DNA from: Duganella sp. BuS-21
GTDB lineage: Bacteria; Pseudomonadota; Gammaproteobacteria; Burkholderiales; Burkholderiaceae_D
DNA length: 64,000 bases
Reading direction: 5' to 3'
NCBI GenBank assembly: GCA_041874725.1
Contig: CP097466.1
Span: forward strand, 992,001 to 1,056,000
Part shown: positions 18,325 through 26,804 of the stretch, one piece after another
How the letters are laid out: every line of letters begins with the position of its first letter
Numbering within the stretch: the first letter of the stretch is position 1
Program-made: the position numbers and the translations under genes
Notes under the pieces: model-generated
The model's input: the letters and a program-made list of their open reading frames with translations, nothing else
Databases searched by the model: none
Told to the model about the DNA's origin: nothing

Positions 18325-20115
18325 ATGGGTCAATACGTCGCGCCAATCCGGGATATGCAATTCGTTCTGCACGAGCTGCTGAAAGTGGAAGATGAGCTGA
18401 AAACGCTGCCGGACTATAGCGAAATCGATGCCGACATCATCAACCAGGTGCTGGAAGAGGGCGGCAAGTTCACCTCGGAAGTGCTGTTCCCGCTGAACCA
18501 CTCGGGCGACCGCGAAGGCTGCAAGCACGACGCCGCGACCCATACCGTGACCACGCCTAAAGGCTTCAAGGAAGCGTACAAGCAGTACGTTGAAGGCGGC
18601 TGGGCAGCGCTGGCTTGCGATCCTGAATACGGCGGCCAGGGCCTGCCGGTCGTCATGAACAACTCGTTCTACGAGATGCTGAACTCGGCCAACCAGGCCT
18701 GGACCATGTACCCTGGCCTGTCGCACGGCGCCTACGAGTGCCTGAAAGAACACGGCACGCCGCACCAGAAAGAAGTCTACCTGCCGAAACTGGTGTCCGG
18801 CGAATGGACCGGCACCATGTGCCTGACCGAACCGCACTGCGGCACCGATCTGGGCATGCTGCGCTCGAAAGCGCTGCCACAGGACGACGGCTCGTGGCTG
18901 ATCACCGGTAACAAGATCTTCATCTCGGCCGGCGAACACGACATGGCAGAAAACATTCTGCACCTGGTGCTGGCACGCGTACCTGACGCACCGGAAGGCT
19001 CGAAAGGCATTTCGCTGTTCCTGGTACCGAAGTACCTGCCGAAGGCAGACGGTTCGGTCGGCGAACGCAACCCGATCACCTGCGGCGCCATTGAAGAAAA
19101 AATGGGCATCCACGGCAACTCGACCTGCCAGATGAATCTGGACGGCGCCCGTGGCTGGATCATCGGCCAGCCGAACAAAGGCCTGAACGCCATGTTCGTG
19201 TTCATGAACGCGGCCCGCCTGGGCGTGGGCATGCAGTCGCTGGGCCTGACCGAAGTCGCTTACCAGAACGCGCTGATCTACGCCAAGGACCGCATCCAGA
19301 TGCGCTCGCTGACCGGCCCGAAAAATCCTGAAAAGCCAGCCGACCCGATCATCGTGCACCCGGACGTGCGCCGCATGCTGCTGACCGGCAAAGCCTACGC
19401 TGAAGGCGCGCGCGCTTTCACCTCGTACGTGGCGCTGCAGATCGACCGCGAACTGCACCACCCGGACGAAGATGTACGCAAGGAAGCCGCCGACGAAGTC
19501 GCGCTGCTGACCCCGATCGTCAAGGCCTTCATCACCGACAACGCCTGGATCGCCACCTCGGAAGCCATGCAAGTGTTCGGCGGCCACGGCTACATCGCGG
19601 AATGGGGCATGGAGCAGTACGTGCGCGACGCCCGTATCAACCTGATCTACGAAGGCACCAACACCATCCAGTCGCTGGACCTGCTGGGTCGCAAGATCCT
19701 GGGCGACAACGGCGCCAAGCTGCGCAAGTTCGGTGAGAAGATCAAATCGTTCGTGGAAGAAAACGGTCTGGACGAAAACCTGAGCGAATTCATCACCCCA
19801 CTGGGCGAGCTGGGCGACAAAGTCACCAAGCTGACCATGGAAATCGGCATGAAGGCCTTCCAGAACGCCGACGAAGTGGGCGCCGCCGCCGTGCCTTACC
19901 TGCGCGTGGTCGGTCACCTGGTGTACAGCTACTTCTTCGCGCAAATGGCGAAGATCGCGCTGGAAAAACAAGACAGCACCGATACCTTCTACAAGTCCAA
20001 GCTGGCGACTGCGCGTTTCTACTTCGCCCGCCTGCAGCCGGAAACCGCCACCCTGATCCGTCAGGCGCGCTCGGGCTCCGCCAACCTGATGGCGCTCGAC
20101 GCCGACCTGTTCTAA
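18325..20115 (+). CDS. Acyl-CoA dehydrogenase (long form with C-terminal extension)
   Basis: 596 residues, like the DmdC/FadE-related dehydrogenases that carry an extra N-terminal and a C-terminal domain. Motifs include EVLFPLNHSGDREG (about 50), MCLTEPHCGTDLGML (about 165), KIFISAGEHDM (about 194), and near the FAD site QVFGGHGYIAEWGMEQYVRD (about 415) and INLIYEGTNTIQSLDLLGRK (about 438). It catalyses the first dehydrogenation of acyl-CoA in beta-oxidation. An AGGAG ribosome site lies just before the start. First structural gene of an operon with the multifunctional enzyme and thiolase. Confidence 0.95.
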   Translation: MGQYVAPIRDMQFVLHELLKVEDELKTLPDYSEIDADIINQVLEEGGKFTSEVLFPLNHSGDREGCKHDAATHTVTTPKGFKEAYKQYVEGGWAALACDPEYGGQGLPVVMNNSFYEMLNSANQAWTMYPGLSHGAYECLKEHGTPHQKEVYLPKLVSGEWTGTMCLTEPHCGTDLGMLRSKALPQDDGSWLITGNKIFISAGEHDMAENILHLVLARVPDAPEGSKGISLFLVPKYLPKADGSVGERNPITCGAIEEKMGIHGNSTCQMNLDGARGWIIGQPNKGLNAMFVFMNAARLGVGMQSLGLTEVAYQNALIYAKDRIQMRSLTGPKNPEKPADPIIVHPDVRRMLLTGKAYAEGARAFTSYVALQIDRELHHPDEDVRKEAADEVALLTPIVKAFITDNAWIATSEAMQVFGGHGYIAEWGMEQYVRDARINLIYEGTNTIQSLDLLGRKILGDNGAKLRKFGEKIKSFVEENGLDENLSEFITPLGELGDKVTKLTMEIGMKAFQNADEVGAAAVPYLRVVGHLVYSYFFAQMAKIALEKQDSTDTFYKSKLATARFYFARLQPETATLIRQARSGSANLMALDADLF

Positions 20116-20145
20116 GTGCTTTTTACCAGGATATAGAGGAAACCC

Positions 20146-22563
20146 ATGACCAACTTCATCGTTAAAAAAGTAGCCGTGCTGGGCGCCGGCGTAATGGGCG
20201 CGCAAATCGCCGCCCATTGCATCAACGCCAAAGTGCCAGTCGTCCTGTTCGACTTGCCAGGCAAGCCGGAGCAAGGCTCCGGCGGTAGCGCGAAAAATGC
20301 TATCGTCCTGAAAGCCATCGAAGGCCTGAAAAAACTGTCGCCGGCACCGCTGGGCAACAAGGACCACGCGGCCCTGATCGAAGTGGCCAACTACGAAGAC
20401 GACCTGGCCAAACTGGCCGAGTGCGACCTGATCATCGAAGCCATCGCCGAGCGCATGGACTGGAAACACGACCTGTACAAAAAGGTCGCGCCGCACATTG
20501 CGCCTAACGCCATCTTCGCCTCGAACACCTCGGGCCTGTCGATCACCAAGCTGTCGGAAGGCTTCGACGCGGATCTGAAATCGCGCTACTGCGGCGTACA
20601 CTTCTTCAACCCGCCGCGCTATATGCACCTGGTTGAAATCATCCCGACCGAGTTCACCAAGCCGGAAATCAGCGATCAGCTGGAAGGCTTCCTGACCTCG
20701 ACCCTGGGCAAGGGCGTGGTCCGCGCCAAAGACACCCCGAACTTCATCGCCAACCGCGTGGGTGTGTTCGGCATCCTGGCCATCGTGCACGAAGCCGAGA
20801 AATTCGGCCTGTCGGTGGACGTGGTCGATGACCTGACCGGCGCCAAGCTGGGCCGCGCCAAGTCGGGCACCTTCCGCACTGCGGACGTGGTCGGCCTGGA
20901 CACCATGGGCCATGTGATCAAAACCATGCAGGACTACCTGCCGAACGATCCGTTCGCAGCCGTCTACAAAACCCCGGCGGTACTGGCCAAGCTGGTAGAG
21001 AAGGGCGCGCTGGGCCAGAAGACCGGCGCCGGCTTCTACAAAAAAGTAGGCAAGGAAATCCAACGCCTGGACTTCGCCACCGGTGAATACGTCGCCGGCG
21101 GCGCCAAGGCAGCCGACATCGTCGCCCGCATCCTGAAAGAAAAGGATCCGGTCAAGAAGATGAAGGCCATGCGCGAATCGACCAACCCACAAGCGCAATT
21201 CCTGTGGGCGATCTTCCGCGACGCTTTCCACTACATCGCCGTACACCTCGACACCGTGGCCGACAACGCCCGCGACATCGATTTCGCCATGCGTTGGGGC
21301 TTCGGCTGGACCACCGGTCCGTTCGAAACCTGGCAAGCCTCCGGCTGGACCCAGGTGGCCCAGTGGGTCAAGGAAGACATCGACGCCGGCCACGCACTGT
21401 GCAACGCACCGCTGCCGGCCTGGGTGTTCGAAGGTCCGGTCGCTGAAAAAGGCGGCGTCCACACCCCTGAGGGTTCGTGGTCGGCGGTATCGCAATCGTT
21501 CGTGCCACGTTCGGAACTGGCCGTGTACCAGCGCCAGGAATTCCGCGCCCCGGTACTGGGTTCGGGTGAACTGGATGGCCGCAAAGCCGGCACCACCGTG
21601 CATGAAGACGACGACGTGCGCCTGTGGCACTCGGGCGACGACGTGCTGGTCATCTCGCTGAAGACCAAGCTGCACGTGATCAGCCCGGGCGTGATCGCCG
21701 GCTTCCGTAAAGCACTGGCCGAAGCGGAGAAGAATTTCAAGGGCCTGGTGATCTGGAGCGCGGACGCGGCCGACGGCGGCGCCTTCTCGGCCGGCGCCGA
21801 CCTGCAATCGGCACTGCCAGCCTTCATGAGCGGCGGCGCCAAAGCAGTCGACCCGATCATCAAGGAACTGCAAGACACCTTCATGGCGATGAAATACTCG
21901 AACGTGCCGGTGGTGGCTGCGGTTGCTGGCCTGGCGCTGGGCGGCGGCTGCGAAATGGCCCTGCACGCATCGAAGCGCGTCGCGTCGATCGAGTCGTACA
22001 TCGGTCTGGTGGAAGTGGGCGTGGGCCTGATTCCTGCCGGCGGCGGCCTGAAAGAAGCGGCGGCGCGCGCCGCCAAGGAAGCCAAGGGCACCGACATCCT
22101 GCAATTCCTGAAAACCGGCTTCACCAACGCGGCCACCGCCAACGTCTCGAAATCGGCGCTGGAAGCACAGGCCATGGGTTACCTGAAAGAAGACGACGTG
22201 ATCGTGTTCAACCCGTACGAACTGCTGCACGTGGCGAAGACCGAAGCACGCGCCATGTTCGACAAGGGCTACCGCGCGCCGCTGAAGGCGCCGATCCAGG
22301 TGACCGGCCGTTACGGCTGGGGCACCATCAAAGCGCAACTGGTCAATATGCGCGACGGCGGCTTCATCTCGGCGCACGATTTCAAACTGGGCGACATGAT
22401 CGCGCAGATCGTCAGCGGTGGCGACATCGACCAAGGCTCCTTCGTGAGCGAGCAGTGGCTGCTGGATATGGAACGCAAGGCTTTCCTGGAGCTGCTGAAC
22501 CATCCGAAGACCCAGGAACGCATCATGGGCATGCTGCAAACCGGTAAGCCAGTCCGCAACTAA
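20146..22563 (+). CDS. 3-hydroxyacyl-CoA dehydrogenase/enoyl-CoA hydratase fusion
   Basis: 805 residues. The dehydrogenase half comes first (Rossmann motif VLGAGVMGAQIAAHCINAKV at about 10-29; YCGVHFFNPPRYMHLVEIIP at about 150; NFIANRVGVFG at about 200) and the enoyl-CoA hydratase half is C-terminal (AFSAGADLQSALP at about 545; GLALGGGCEMALHASKR; GLVEVGVGLIPAGGGLKEAA). This order matches FadN-like proteins and is opposite to E. coli FadB. It performs hydration and NAD-dependent oxidation in beta-oxidation. It is 30 bp after the dehydrogenase and 10 bp before the thiolase. Confidence 0.95.
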   Translation: MTNFIVKKVAVLGAGVMGAQIAAHCINAKVPVVLFDLPGKPEQGSGGSAKNAIVLKAIEGLKKLSPAPLGNKDHAALIEVANYEDDLAKLAECDLIIEAIAERMDWKHDLYKKVAPHIAPNAIFASNTSGLSITKLSEGFDADLKSRYCGVHFFNPPRYMHLVEIIPTEFTKPEISDQLEGFLTSTLGKGVVRAKDTPNFIANRVGVFGILAIVHEAEKFGLSVDVVDDLTGAKLGRAKSGTFRTADVVGLDTMGHVIKTMQDYLPNDPFAAVYKTPAVLAKLVEKGALGQKTGAGFYKKVGKEIQRLDFATGEYVAGGAKAADIVARILKEKDPVKKMKAMRESTNPQAQFLWAIFRDAFHYIAVHLDTVADNARDIDFAMRWGFGWTTGPFETWQASGWTQVAQWVKEDIDAGHALCNAPLPAWVFEGPVAEKGGVHTPEGSWSAVSQSFVPRSELAVYQRQEFRAPVLGSGELDGRKAGTTVHEDDDVRLWHSGDDVLVISLKTKLHVISPGVIAGFRKALAEAEKNFKGLVIWSADAADGGAFSAGADLQSALPAFMSGGAKAVDPIIKELQDTFMAMKYSNVPVVAAVAGLALGGGCEMALHASKRVASIESYIGLVEVGVGLIPAGGGLKEAAARAAKEAKGTDILQFLKTGFTNAATANVSKSALEAQAMGYLKEDDVIVFNPYELLHVAKTEARAMFDKGYRAPLKAPIQVTGRYGWGTIKAQLVNMRDGGFISAHDFKLGDMIAQIVSGGDIDQGSFVSEQWLLDMERKAFLELLNHPKTQERIMGMLQTGKPVRN

Positions 22564-22573
22564 GGAAAAGACA

Positions 22574-23770
22574 ATGAGCAAACAAGTTCAAGACGCATAC
22601 ATCGTCGCCGCTACCCGTACCCCTATCGGCAAAGCGCCGCGCGGCATGTTCAATAAAACCCGCCCGGACGATCTGCTGGTGCGCGTGATCCAATCGGCCC
22701 TGGCGCAAGCGCCCGGCCTGGATCCGGCCCTGATCACCGACGCCATCATCGGCTGCTCGTTCCCGGAAGCGGAACAGGGCTTCAACATCGCCCGTCAAGC
22801 GGTGCTGTTGGCCGGCCTGCCGAAGACCGTTGGCGGCGTGACCATCAACCGTTACTGCGCTTCGGGCATCACCGCCTTGGCCATGGCGGCTGACCGTATC
22901 CGCGTTGGCGAATGCGATGCCATGCTGGCAGGCGGCGTGGAGTCGATGTCGATGGTTCCAATGATGGGCCACCACCCATCGATGAACCTGAATATGTTCA
23001 CCGACGAAAACGTCGGCATGGCATACGGCATGGGCCTGACCGCCGAGAAAGTGGCGGAACAGTGGAAAGTCTCGCGTGAAGCGCAGGACGCGTTCTCGGT
23101 GGAGTCGCACCGCCGCGCCATCGCCGCGCAGCAAGCCGGTTTCTTCAAGGACGAGACCACGCCGGTCGAGATCATCACCCGCACGCCAGACCTGGCGACC
23201 GGCGAGATCAAGGTCAAGCATCGCACCGTCGATACCGACGAAGGCGCGCGTCCGGAGACCAGCATGGAAACCCTGGGCAAGCTGAAGCCGGTGTTCGCGG
23301 CCAAAGGTTCGGTCACCGCCGGCAACAGCTCGCAGATGTCCGACGGCGCCGGCGCGCTGCTGGTGGTCTCCGAAAAGTTCCTGCGCGAGCACAACCTGAC
23401 GCCGTTGGCCAAGTTCTCGTCGTTCGCGGTTAAAGGCGTGCCACCGGAAATCATGGGCATCGGTCCGAAGTTCGCGATTCCAGAGGCGTGCAAAGCCGCC
23501 GGCATCACCCAGGACCAACTGGACTGGATCGAGCTGAACGAAGCGTTTGCAGCACAGGCGTTGGCCGTCATCGGCGACCTGGGCCTGGACCCAGCGAAAG
23601 TGAACCCGATGGGCGGCGCAATCGCCCTGGGCCACCCGCTGGGCGCAACCGGCGCAATCCGTGCCGCCACCGTGGTGCACGCACTGCGTCGCAACAACCT
23701 GAAATACGGCATGGTCACCATGTGCGTAGGCGCGGGCATGGGCGCAGCAGGCATCATCGAACGCGTGTAA
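22574..23770 (+). CDS. Acetyl-CoA C-acyltransferase (thiolase)
   Basis: 398 residues. The acylated cysteine lies in VTINRYCASGITALAMAADR (Cys at about 95), with GHPLGATGAIRAATVVHALR (His at about 357) and MCVGAGMGAAGIIERV at the C-terminus supplying the other active-site residues. The sequence IVAATRTPIGKAPRGMFNKT at the N-terminus and the length fit FadA-type degradative thiolases. It cleaves 3-ketoacyl-CoA to acetyl-CoA and a shortened acyl-CoA. Last gene before a terminator. Confidence 0.95.
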   Translation: MSKQVQDAYIVAATRTPIGKAPRGMFNKTRPDDLLVRVIQSALAQAPGLDPALITDAIIGCSFPEAEQGFNIARQAVLLAGLPKTVGGVTINRYCASGITALAMAADRIRVGECDAMLAGGVESMSMVPMMGHHPSMNLNMFTDENVGMAYGMGLTAEKVAEQWKVSREAQDAFSVESHRRAIAAQQAGFFKDETTPVEIITRTPDLATGEIKVKHRTVDTDEGARPETSMETLGKLKPVFAAKGSVTAGNSSQMSDGAGALLVVSEKFLREHNLTPLAKFSSFAVKGVPPEIMGIGPKFAIPEACKAAGITQDQLDWIELNEAFAAQALAVIGDLGLDPAKVNPMGGAIALGHPLGATGAIRAATVVHALRRNNLKYGMVTMCVGAGMGAAGIIERV

Positions 23771-23788
23771 TTACGACATTGCAATAAA

Positions 23789-23825
23789 AAAGGGCGCTGA
23801 GGTTGTTACCCAGCGCCCTTTCAAT
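23789..23825 (+). terminator. Intrinsic terminator after the thiolase gene
   Basis: AAAGGGCGCTG (23789-23799) and CAGCGCCCTTT (23811-23821) form a perfect 11-bp stem with an 11-nt loop. The T-tract is short (TTTCAATTT), so termination may be partial and allow readthrough into the enoyl-CoA hydratase gene. Confidence 0.8.
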
Positions 23826-23837
23826 TTGGAGACAAGC

Positions 23838-24611
23838 ATGGAAATTTTGAGCAGCATTACGGACGGCATCCTGACCCTGGAATTCAACCGCCCGGAACGC
23901 AAGAACGCGATCACCGCCGCCATGTACCAGACCATGGCCGACGCCCTGACCGACGCCGAAGGCGAGGCCGCAGTGCGCGCCATCCTGATCGTCGGCAAGC
24001 CGGAGATCTTCACGGCCGGCAACGACCTGGAAGACTTCATGAAAACCGCGCCAGCCGGCGGCGCCATCGAAGACCGTTCCGTGTACAAATTCATGATGGC
24101 GCTGAGCGGCTCGACCAAGCCGGTGGTAGCCGCCGTGTCCGGCAACGCGGTCGGCATCGGCACCACGCTGCTGATGCACTGCGACCTGGTCTACGCCGCC
24201 GACAACGCCAAGTTCTCGATGCCGTTCGTGCAGCTGGGCCTGTGCCCTGAATTCGGTTCCAGCCTGCTGCTGACGCAAATCGCCGGCTACCCGCGCGCGG
24301 CTGAAAAGCTGATGCTGGGCGAAGCCTTCGGCGCGCAGGAAGCGCTGGAGATGGGCCTGATTTCGAAAGTGCTGCCGGTGGAAGAGCTGCGCGCGTTTGC
24401 CGAAGGCCAGGCCGCCAAGCTGGTCGCTTTGCCGGCGAGCTCGATCCGCACCACCAAGCAACTGATGAAAGCCGCCCGCACCGCGCCAGTGGCCGACGCC
24501 ATCGCCGCCGAAAACACCCACTTCGGCAACATGCTGACCGCCCCGGAAGCCAAAGAAGCCTTCATGGCCTTCTTCCAGAAACGCAAACCGGACTTCAAGC
24601 AGTTCGCCTGA
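23838..24611 (+). CDS. Enoyl-CoA hydratase/isomerase-family protein
   Basis: 257 residues from the ATG at 23838, set by GGAG 7 bp upstream (MEILSSITDGILTLEFNRPE). Crotonase-fold elements are present: FTAGNDLEDFMK (about 60, oxyanion-hole region), AVSGNAVGIGTTLLMHCDLV (about 99-118), and FSMPFVQLGLCPEFGSSLLL (about 128). The aspartate-rich AGNDLEDF form with PEFGSS is more like delta-3,delta-2-enoyl-CoA isomerase/PaaG-like members than classical hydratases, but this is uncertain. It extends the beta-oxidation cluster. Its own terminator was originally at 24639-24810. Confidence 0.92.
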   Translation: MEILSSITDGILTLEFNRPERKNAITAAMYQTMADALTDAEGEAAVRAILIVGKPEIFTAGNDLEDFMKTAPAGGAIEDRSVYKFMMALSGSTKPVVAAVSGNAVGIGTTLLMHCDLVYAADNAKFSMPFVQLGLCPEFGSSLLLTQIAGYPRAAEKLMLGEAFGAQEALEMGLISKVLPVEELRAFAEGQAAKLVALPASSIRTTKQLMKAARTAPVADAIAAENTHFGNMLTAPEAKEAFMAFFQKRKPDFKQFA

Positions 24612-24638
24612 GTCGTTGAGTAGGTAAATAGTTAGTGC

Positions 24639-24810
24639 AAGCCCGCCTTAGGCGGTAATGCCGTTACGTTAAGCTGAAAATAGGCTTCGTCATTCCCGCG
24701 AATGCGGGAATCCATGAGGCGCTTGTCCGGCTAACTCAGCATGGGTCCCGGCTTTCGCCGGGAGGACATCGCTTAACTTAACGGCATTACGCCTTAGGCG
24801 GGCTTTTTTT
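24639..24810 (+). terminator. Intrinsic terminator split by a MITE-like insertion
   Basis: The left arm AAGCCCGCC is at 24639-24647 and the right arm GGCGGGCTT at 24797-24805, followed by T through 24810. If the element (24656-24789) and one copy of the duplicated 12 bp are removed, the arms give a perfect 9-bp stem with a TTA loop and a 7-T tract, a strong terminator for the enoyl-CoA hydratase gene. In the present form the arms are about 150 nt apart, joined by an element that can itself fold. Confidence 0.7.
24656..24789. mobile_element. MITE-like element, copy 2
   Basis: Terminal repeats TAATGCCGTTACGTTAAGC (left) and GCTTAACTTAACGGCATTA (right) are inverse complements with one mismatch over 19 bp. 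CGCCTTAGGCGG is repeated directly on both sides (24644-24655 and 24790-24801). The interior is the inverse complement of copy 1 with few differences and includes ATTCCC-N8-GGGAAT and a CCCGGCtttcGCCGGG hairpin. It contains no ORF of note. Insertion is exactly in the loop region of a transcription terminator. Confidence 0.8.
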
Positions 24811-24904
24811 GTTTCATCACGGTTAGCGGAGGAAGGCGGGCTTGACGTTGCTTGTCGCTTTAAAAGCACGCGGTACCAACCCAAACCCGCACACCGCTGC
24901 GGCC

Positions 24905-24932
24905 AGGGTCAGACCCTGCAGGGTCTGACCCT
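24905..24932. repeat. 28-bp perfect palindrome
   Basis: The sequence from 24905 to 24932 is its own inverse complement over all 28 bases, centred on CTGCAG. It consists of GGGTCAGACCC (24906-24916) and GGGTCTGACCC (24921-24931), the same 11-bp unit as at 7533-7543. It could be a dispersed repeat, a bidirectional hairpin or a protein-binding site. It is located between the enoyl-CoA hydratase gene and the 3' end of the GntR gene, which are convergent. Confidence 0.7.
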
Positions 24933-25043
24933 TTCGTTAGGGGTGCTTTTCAGGACGACTGTCGAGTCGCCAACGAGTATTCATCGTGAGCACCGCGGAA
25001 GATCCAAGCCGCGTTCAGCCAAGCCCCGCTGGGATCGACAAAA

Positions 25044-25721
25044 CTATAGTGAAGCGCGTCGCTGGGACAGGATGAATTGTTCGAGGTCTTTGCTGGCATG
25101 CTCGATGTGGCGCTTGAGCAGCGCTGCAGCACCGCGCACGTCGCCGCTGCGGCATAGCTGAACCAGCATTTCGTGTTCCTGCTGCGCCTGGCGGATGCTG
25201 TCGGCGCTTAACGATAGTTGCATGCGGGTGTAGCGGTCGGTTTGCTGCAGTAGCGTGGCGACGATCGCGGCAGTGCGCGGTTGCTCTGCGCGCGACAGCA
25301 GCAGCTCGTGCAGGCGCGTGTTCAGCTCGCCCCAGCGGGTGGTATGCTGGGCGTGCAATTCCACCTTGTATTCGGCCAGGATGGCGTCCAGTTCCGCGTA
25401 GTCTTGCGGCGTTAGCTTGGGCGCGGATTTTTTCAGCAGCAGCGGCTCCAGCAGGCTGCGCAGCATGAACAGTTCGCTGATTTCGTCGATCGACAGCCCG
25501 GATACGACCGCGCCCTTGTGCGCGATAATCTTCACCAGTCCTTCACCCTCGAGCTGCACCAGCGCCTCGCGCACCGGAATCCGGCTGATGCCGAACTCGG
25601 CTGCGAGGGCGTCCTGCCGTAGCGAAAAGCCTTCCGGCAGTTCGCCCGACATGATCTGGCGGCGCAGGGCGTCCGCCGCCTGCTCGGCGACGGTGGTCAC
25701 TGCAAAGCCCATACTTTTCAC
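25044..25721 (-). CDS. GntR-family regulator (FadR/FCD subfamily)
   Basis: 225 residues. The start GTG at 25721 overlaps the stop of the upstream DapA-like gene (GTGA), so the two are translationally coupled. The winged helix is at about 10-75 (EQAADALRRQIMSGELPEGF, then DALAAEFGISRIPVREALVQ, then LEGEGLVKIIAHKGAVVSGL), followed by an all-helical FCD effector domain (ELFMLRSLLEPLLL, then the metal-site histidines in NTRLHELLL and HIEHASKD). Such regulators respond to carboxylic-acid metabolites. It probably controls the operon with the DapA-family enzyme. Confidence 0.93.
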   Translation of the reverse strand: MKSMGFAVTTVAEQAADALRRQIMSGELPEGFSLRQDALAAEFGISRIPVREALVQLEGEGLVKIIAHKGAVVSGLSIDEISELFMLRSLLEPLLLKKSAPKLTPQDYAELDAILAEYKVELHAQHTTRWGELNTRLHELLLSRAEQPRTAAIVATLLQQTDRYTRMQLSLSADSIRQAQQEHEMLVQLCRSGDVRGAAALLKRHIEHASKDLEQFILSQRRASL

Positions 25722-26662
25722 GCGTTCACTTCTTTCGACCAGTTGGCGTACCAGCTGCGGAACAATGCGTACTGGGTTTCCGCATAGACGCGCTGGCTGG
25801 CGCTGAGCGCGTCGGCGGCGTTGAAGTGCAGCGTGTATTCCGTGTCGCCATTCAGCACCATCAGGTATTTGTAGAACAGCACCAGGTCTGTGCCTTCGTC
25901 GAACGAGGACAGCACCAGCAGTGCCGCTTCCAGCTCACGCGCCTGACGGCGGGCCAGGGCATCACCGGCGGCGGCCTTGCGCGACAGGGCAACCAGCTGC
26001 AGCACTTCGCGCGGCAGGGCGTTGCCGATACCGGTGATGGCGCCGGTTGCGCCGCAGTTGACGAAGCCATGGAACACCTGCGTGTCCACACCGACCATCA
26101 GCGTGACCTGGTCGTCCTGGCTGGTAATGTGCTCGGCCGCGTAACGCAGGTCGGCCGCGCCGCCGAATTCCTTGAAACCGATCAGGTTGGGATGCTGGGC
26201 ACGCAGTTCGAAGAACAGGTCGGCGCGCGTGGCGAAGCCGTAATAGGGGCTGTTGTAGATCACCGCCGGCAAGCCGGGCGCCGCATCCAGGATGGCCGAG
26301 AAATGCGCCTTTTGCGCCGCCGGCGACGAGCCGCGCGACAGCAGGCGTGGAATCACCATCAGACCCTGGGCGCCGATCGTGGCGGCATGCGCGGCGTGCG
26401 ATACCGCTTCCTTCGAGTTGACCGCGCCGGTGCCGACGATGGTCGGTACGCCGGCGGCCACCAGGCGGGCAACGCCTTCCTGGCGCTGCGCTTCGGTCAG
26501 CAGCGGCCAGTCGCCCATCGAACCGCAATACACCACGGCGCTCATGCCGGCATCAATCAGTTCACGGCCTTTTTTGACCAGGGCGTCGAAATCGGGCGTG
26601 CGCTCTGCGGTGCAGGGCGTCATCAGGGCTGGAATGGTGCCGGTGAAAATGTTGTCGCTCAT
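25718..26662 (-). CDS. DapA-family aldolase/deaminase (possible hydroxyproline pathway)
   Basis: 314 residues from the ATG at 26662 (MSDNIFTGTIPALMTPCTAE), with an AAGGA site upstream. It is a Class I aldolase-type TIM barrel of the dihydrodipicolinate synthase family: YCGSMGDWPLLTEAQR (about 47), PAVIYNSPYYGFATR (about 140, tyrosine), LIGFKEFGG (about 170, Schiff-base lysine) and GVDTQVFHGFVNCGATGAIT (about 203). GSMGDW and NSPYYGF resemble enzymes annotated as pyrroline-4-hydroxy-2-carboxylate deaminase, which act in trans-4-hydroxyproline catabolism. No proline racemase or dehydrogenase partner is in the window, so this specificity remains an inference. A true lysine-pathway dapA is less likely. 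Confidence 0.85.
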   Translation of the reverse strand: MSDNIFTGTIPALMTPCTAERTPDFDALVKKGRELIDAGMSAVVYCGSMGDWPLLTEAQRQEGVARLVAAGVPTIVGTGAVNSKEAVSHAAHAATIGAQGLMVIPRLLSRGSSPAAQKAHFSAILDAAPGLPAVIYNSPYYGFATRADLFFELRAQHPNLIGFKEFGGAADLRYAAEHITSQDDQVTLMVGVDTQVFHGFVNCGATGAITGIGNALPREVLQLVALSRKAAAGDALARRQARELEAALLVLSSFDEGTDLVLFYKYLMVLNGDTEYTLHFNAADALSASQRVYAETQYALFRSWYANWSKEVNA

Positions 26663-26804
26663 GGTGTTTCCTTCGGGCTGCGTTGGATGGAGGGTCAGTG
26701 CAGCGATCATACCTATTTTGGATATTTTATACAATCTGAAAATTTCGCAGGGCTTGAGCTGTTGTGTGGTATCGTTAACTTAATCTCTATGATGGGTCGA
26801 TGCC

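Noticed and set aside
18289..22581. 1430-codon open frame on the minus strand opposite the beta-oxidation genes
   Set aside because: It is antisense to two clearly real genes, is rich in His, Gln, Arg and Val without any motif, and is explained by the high GC content of third codon positions.
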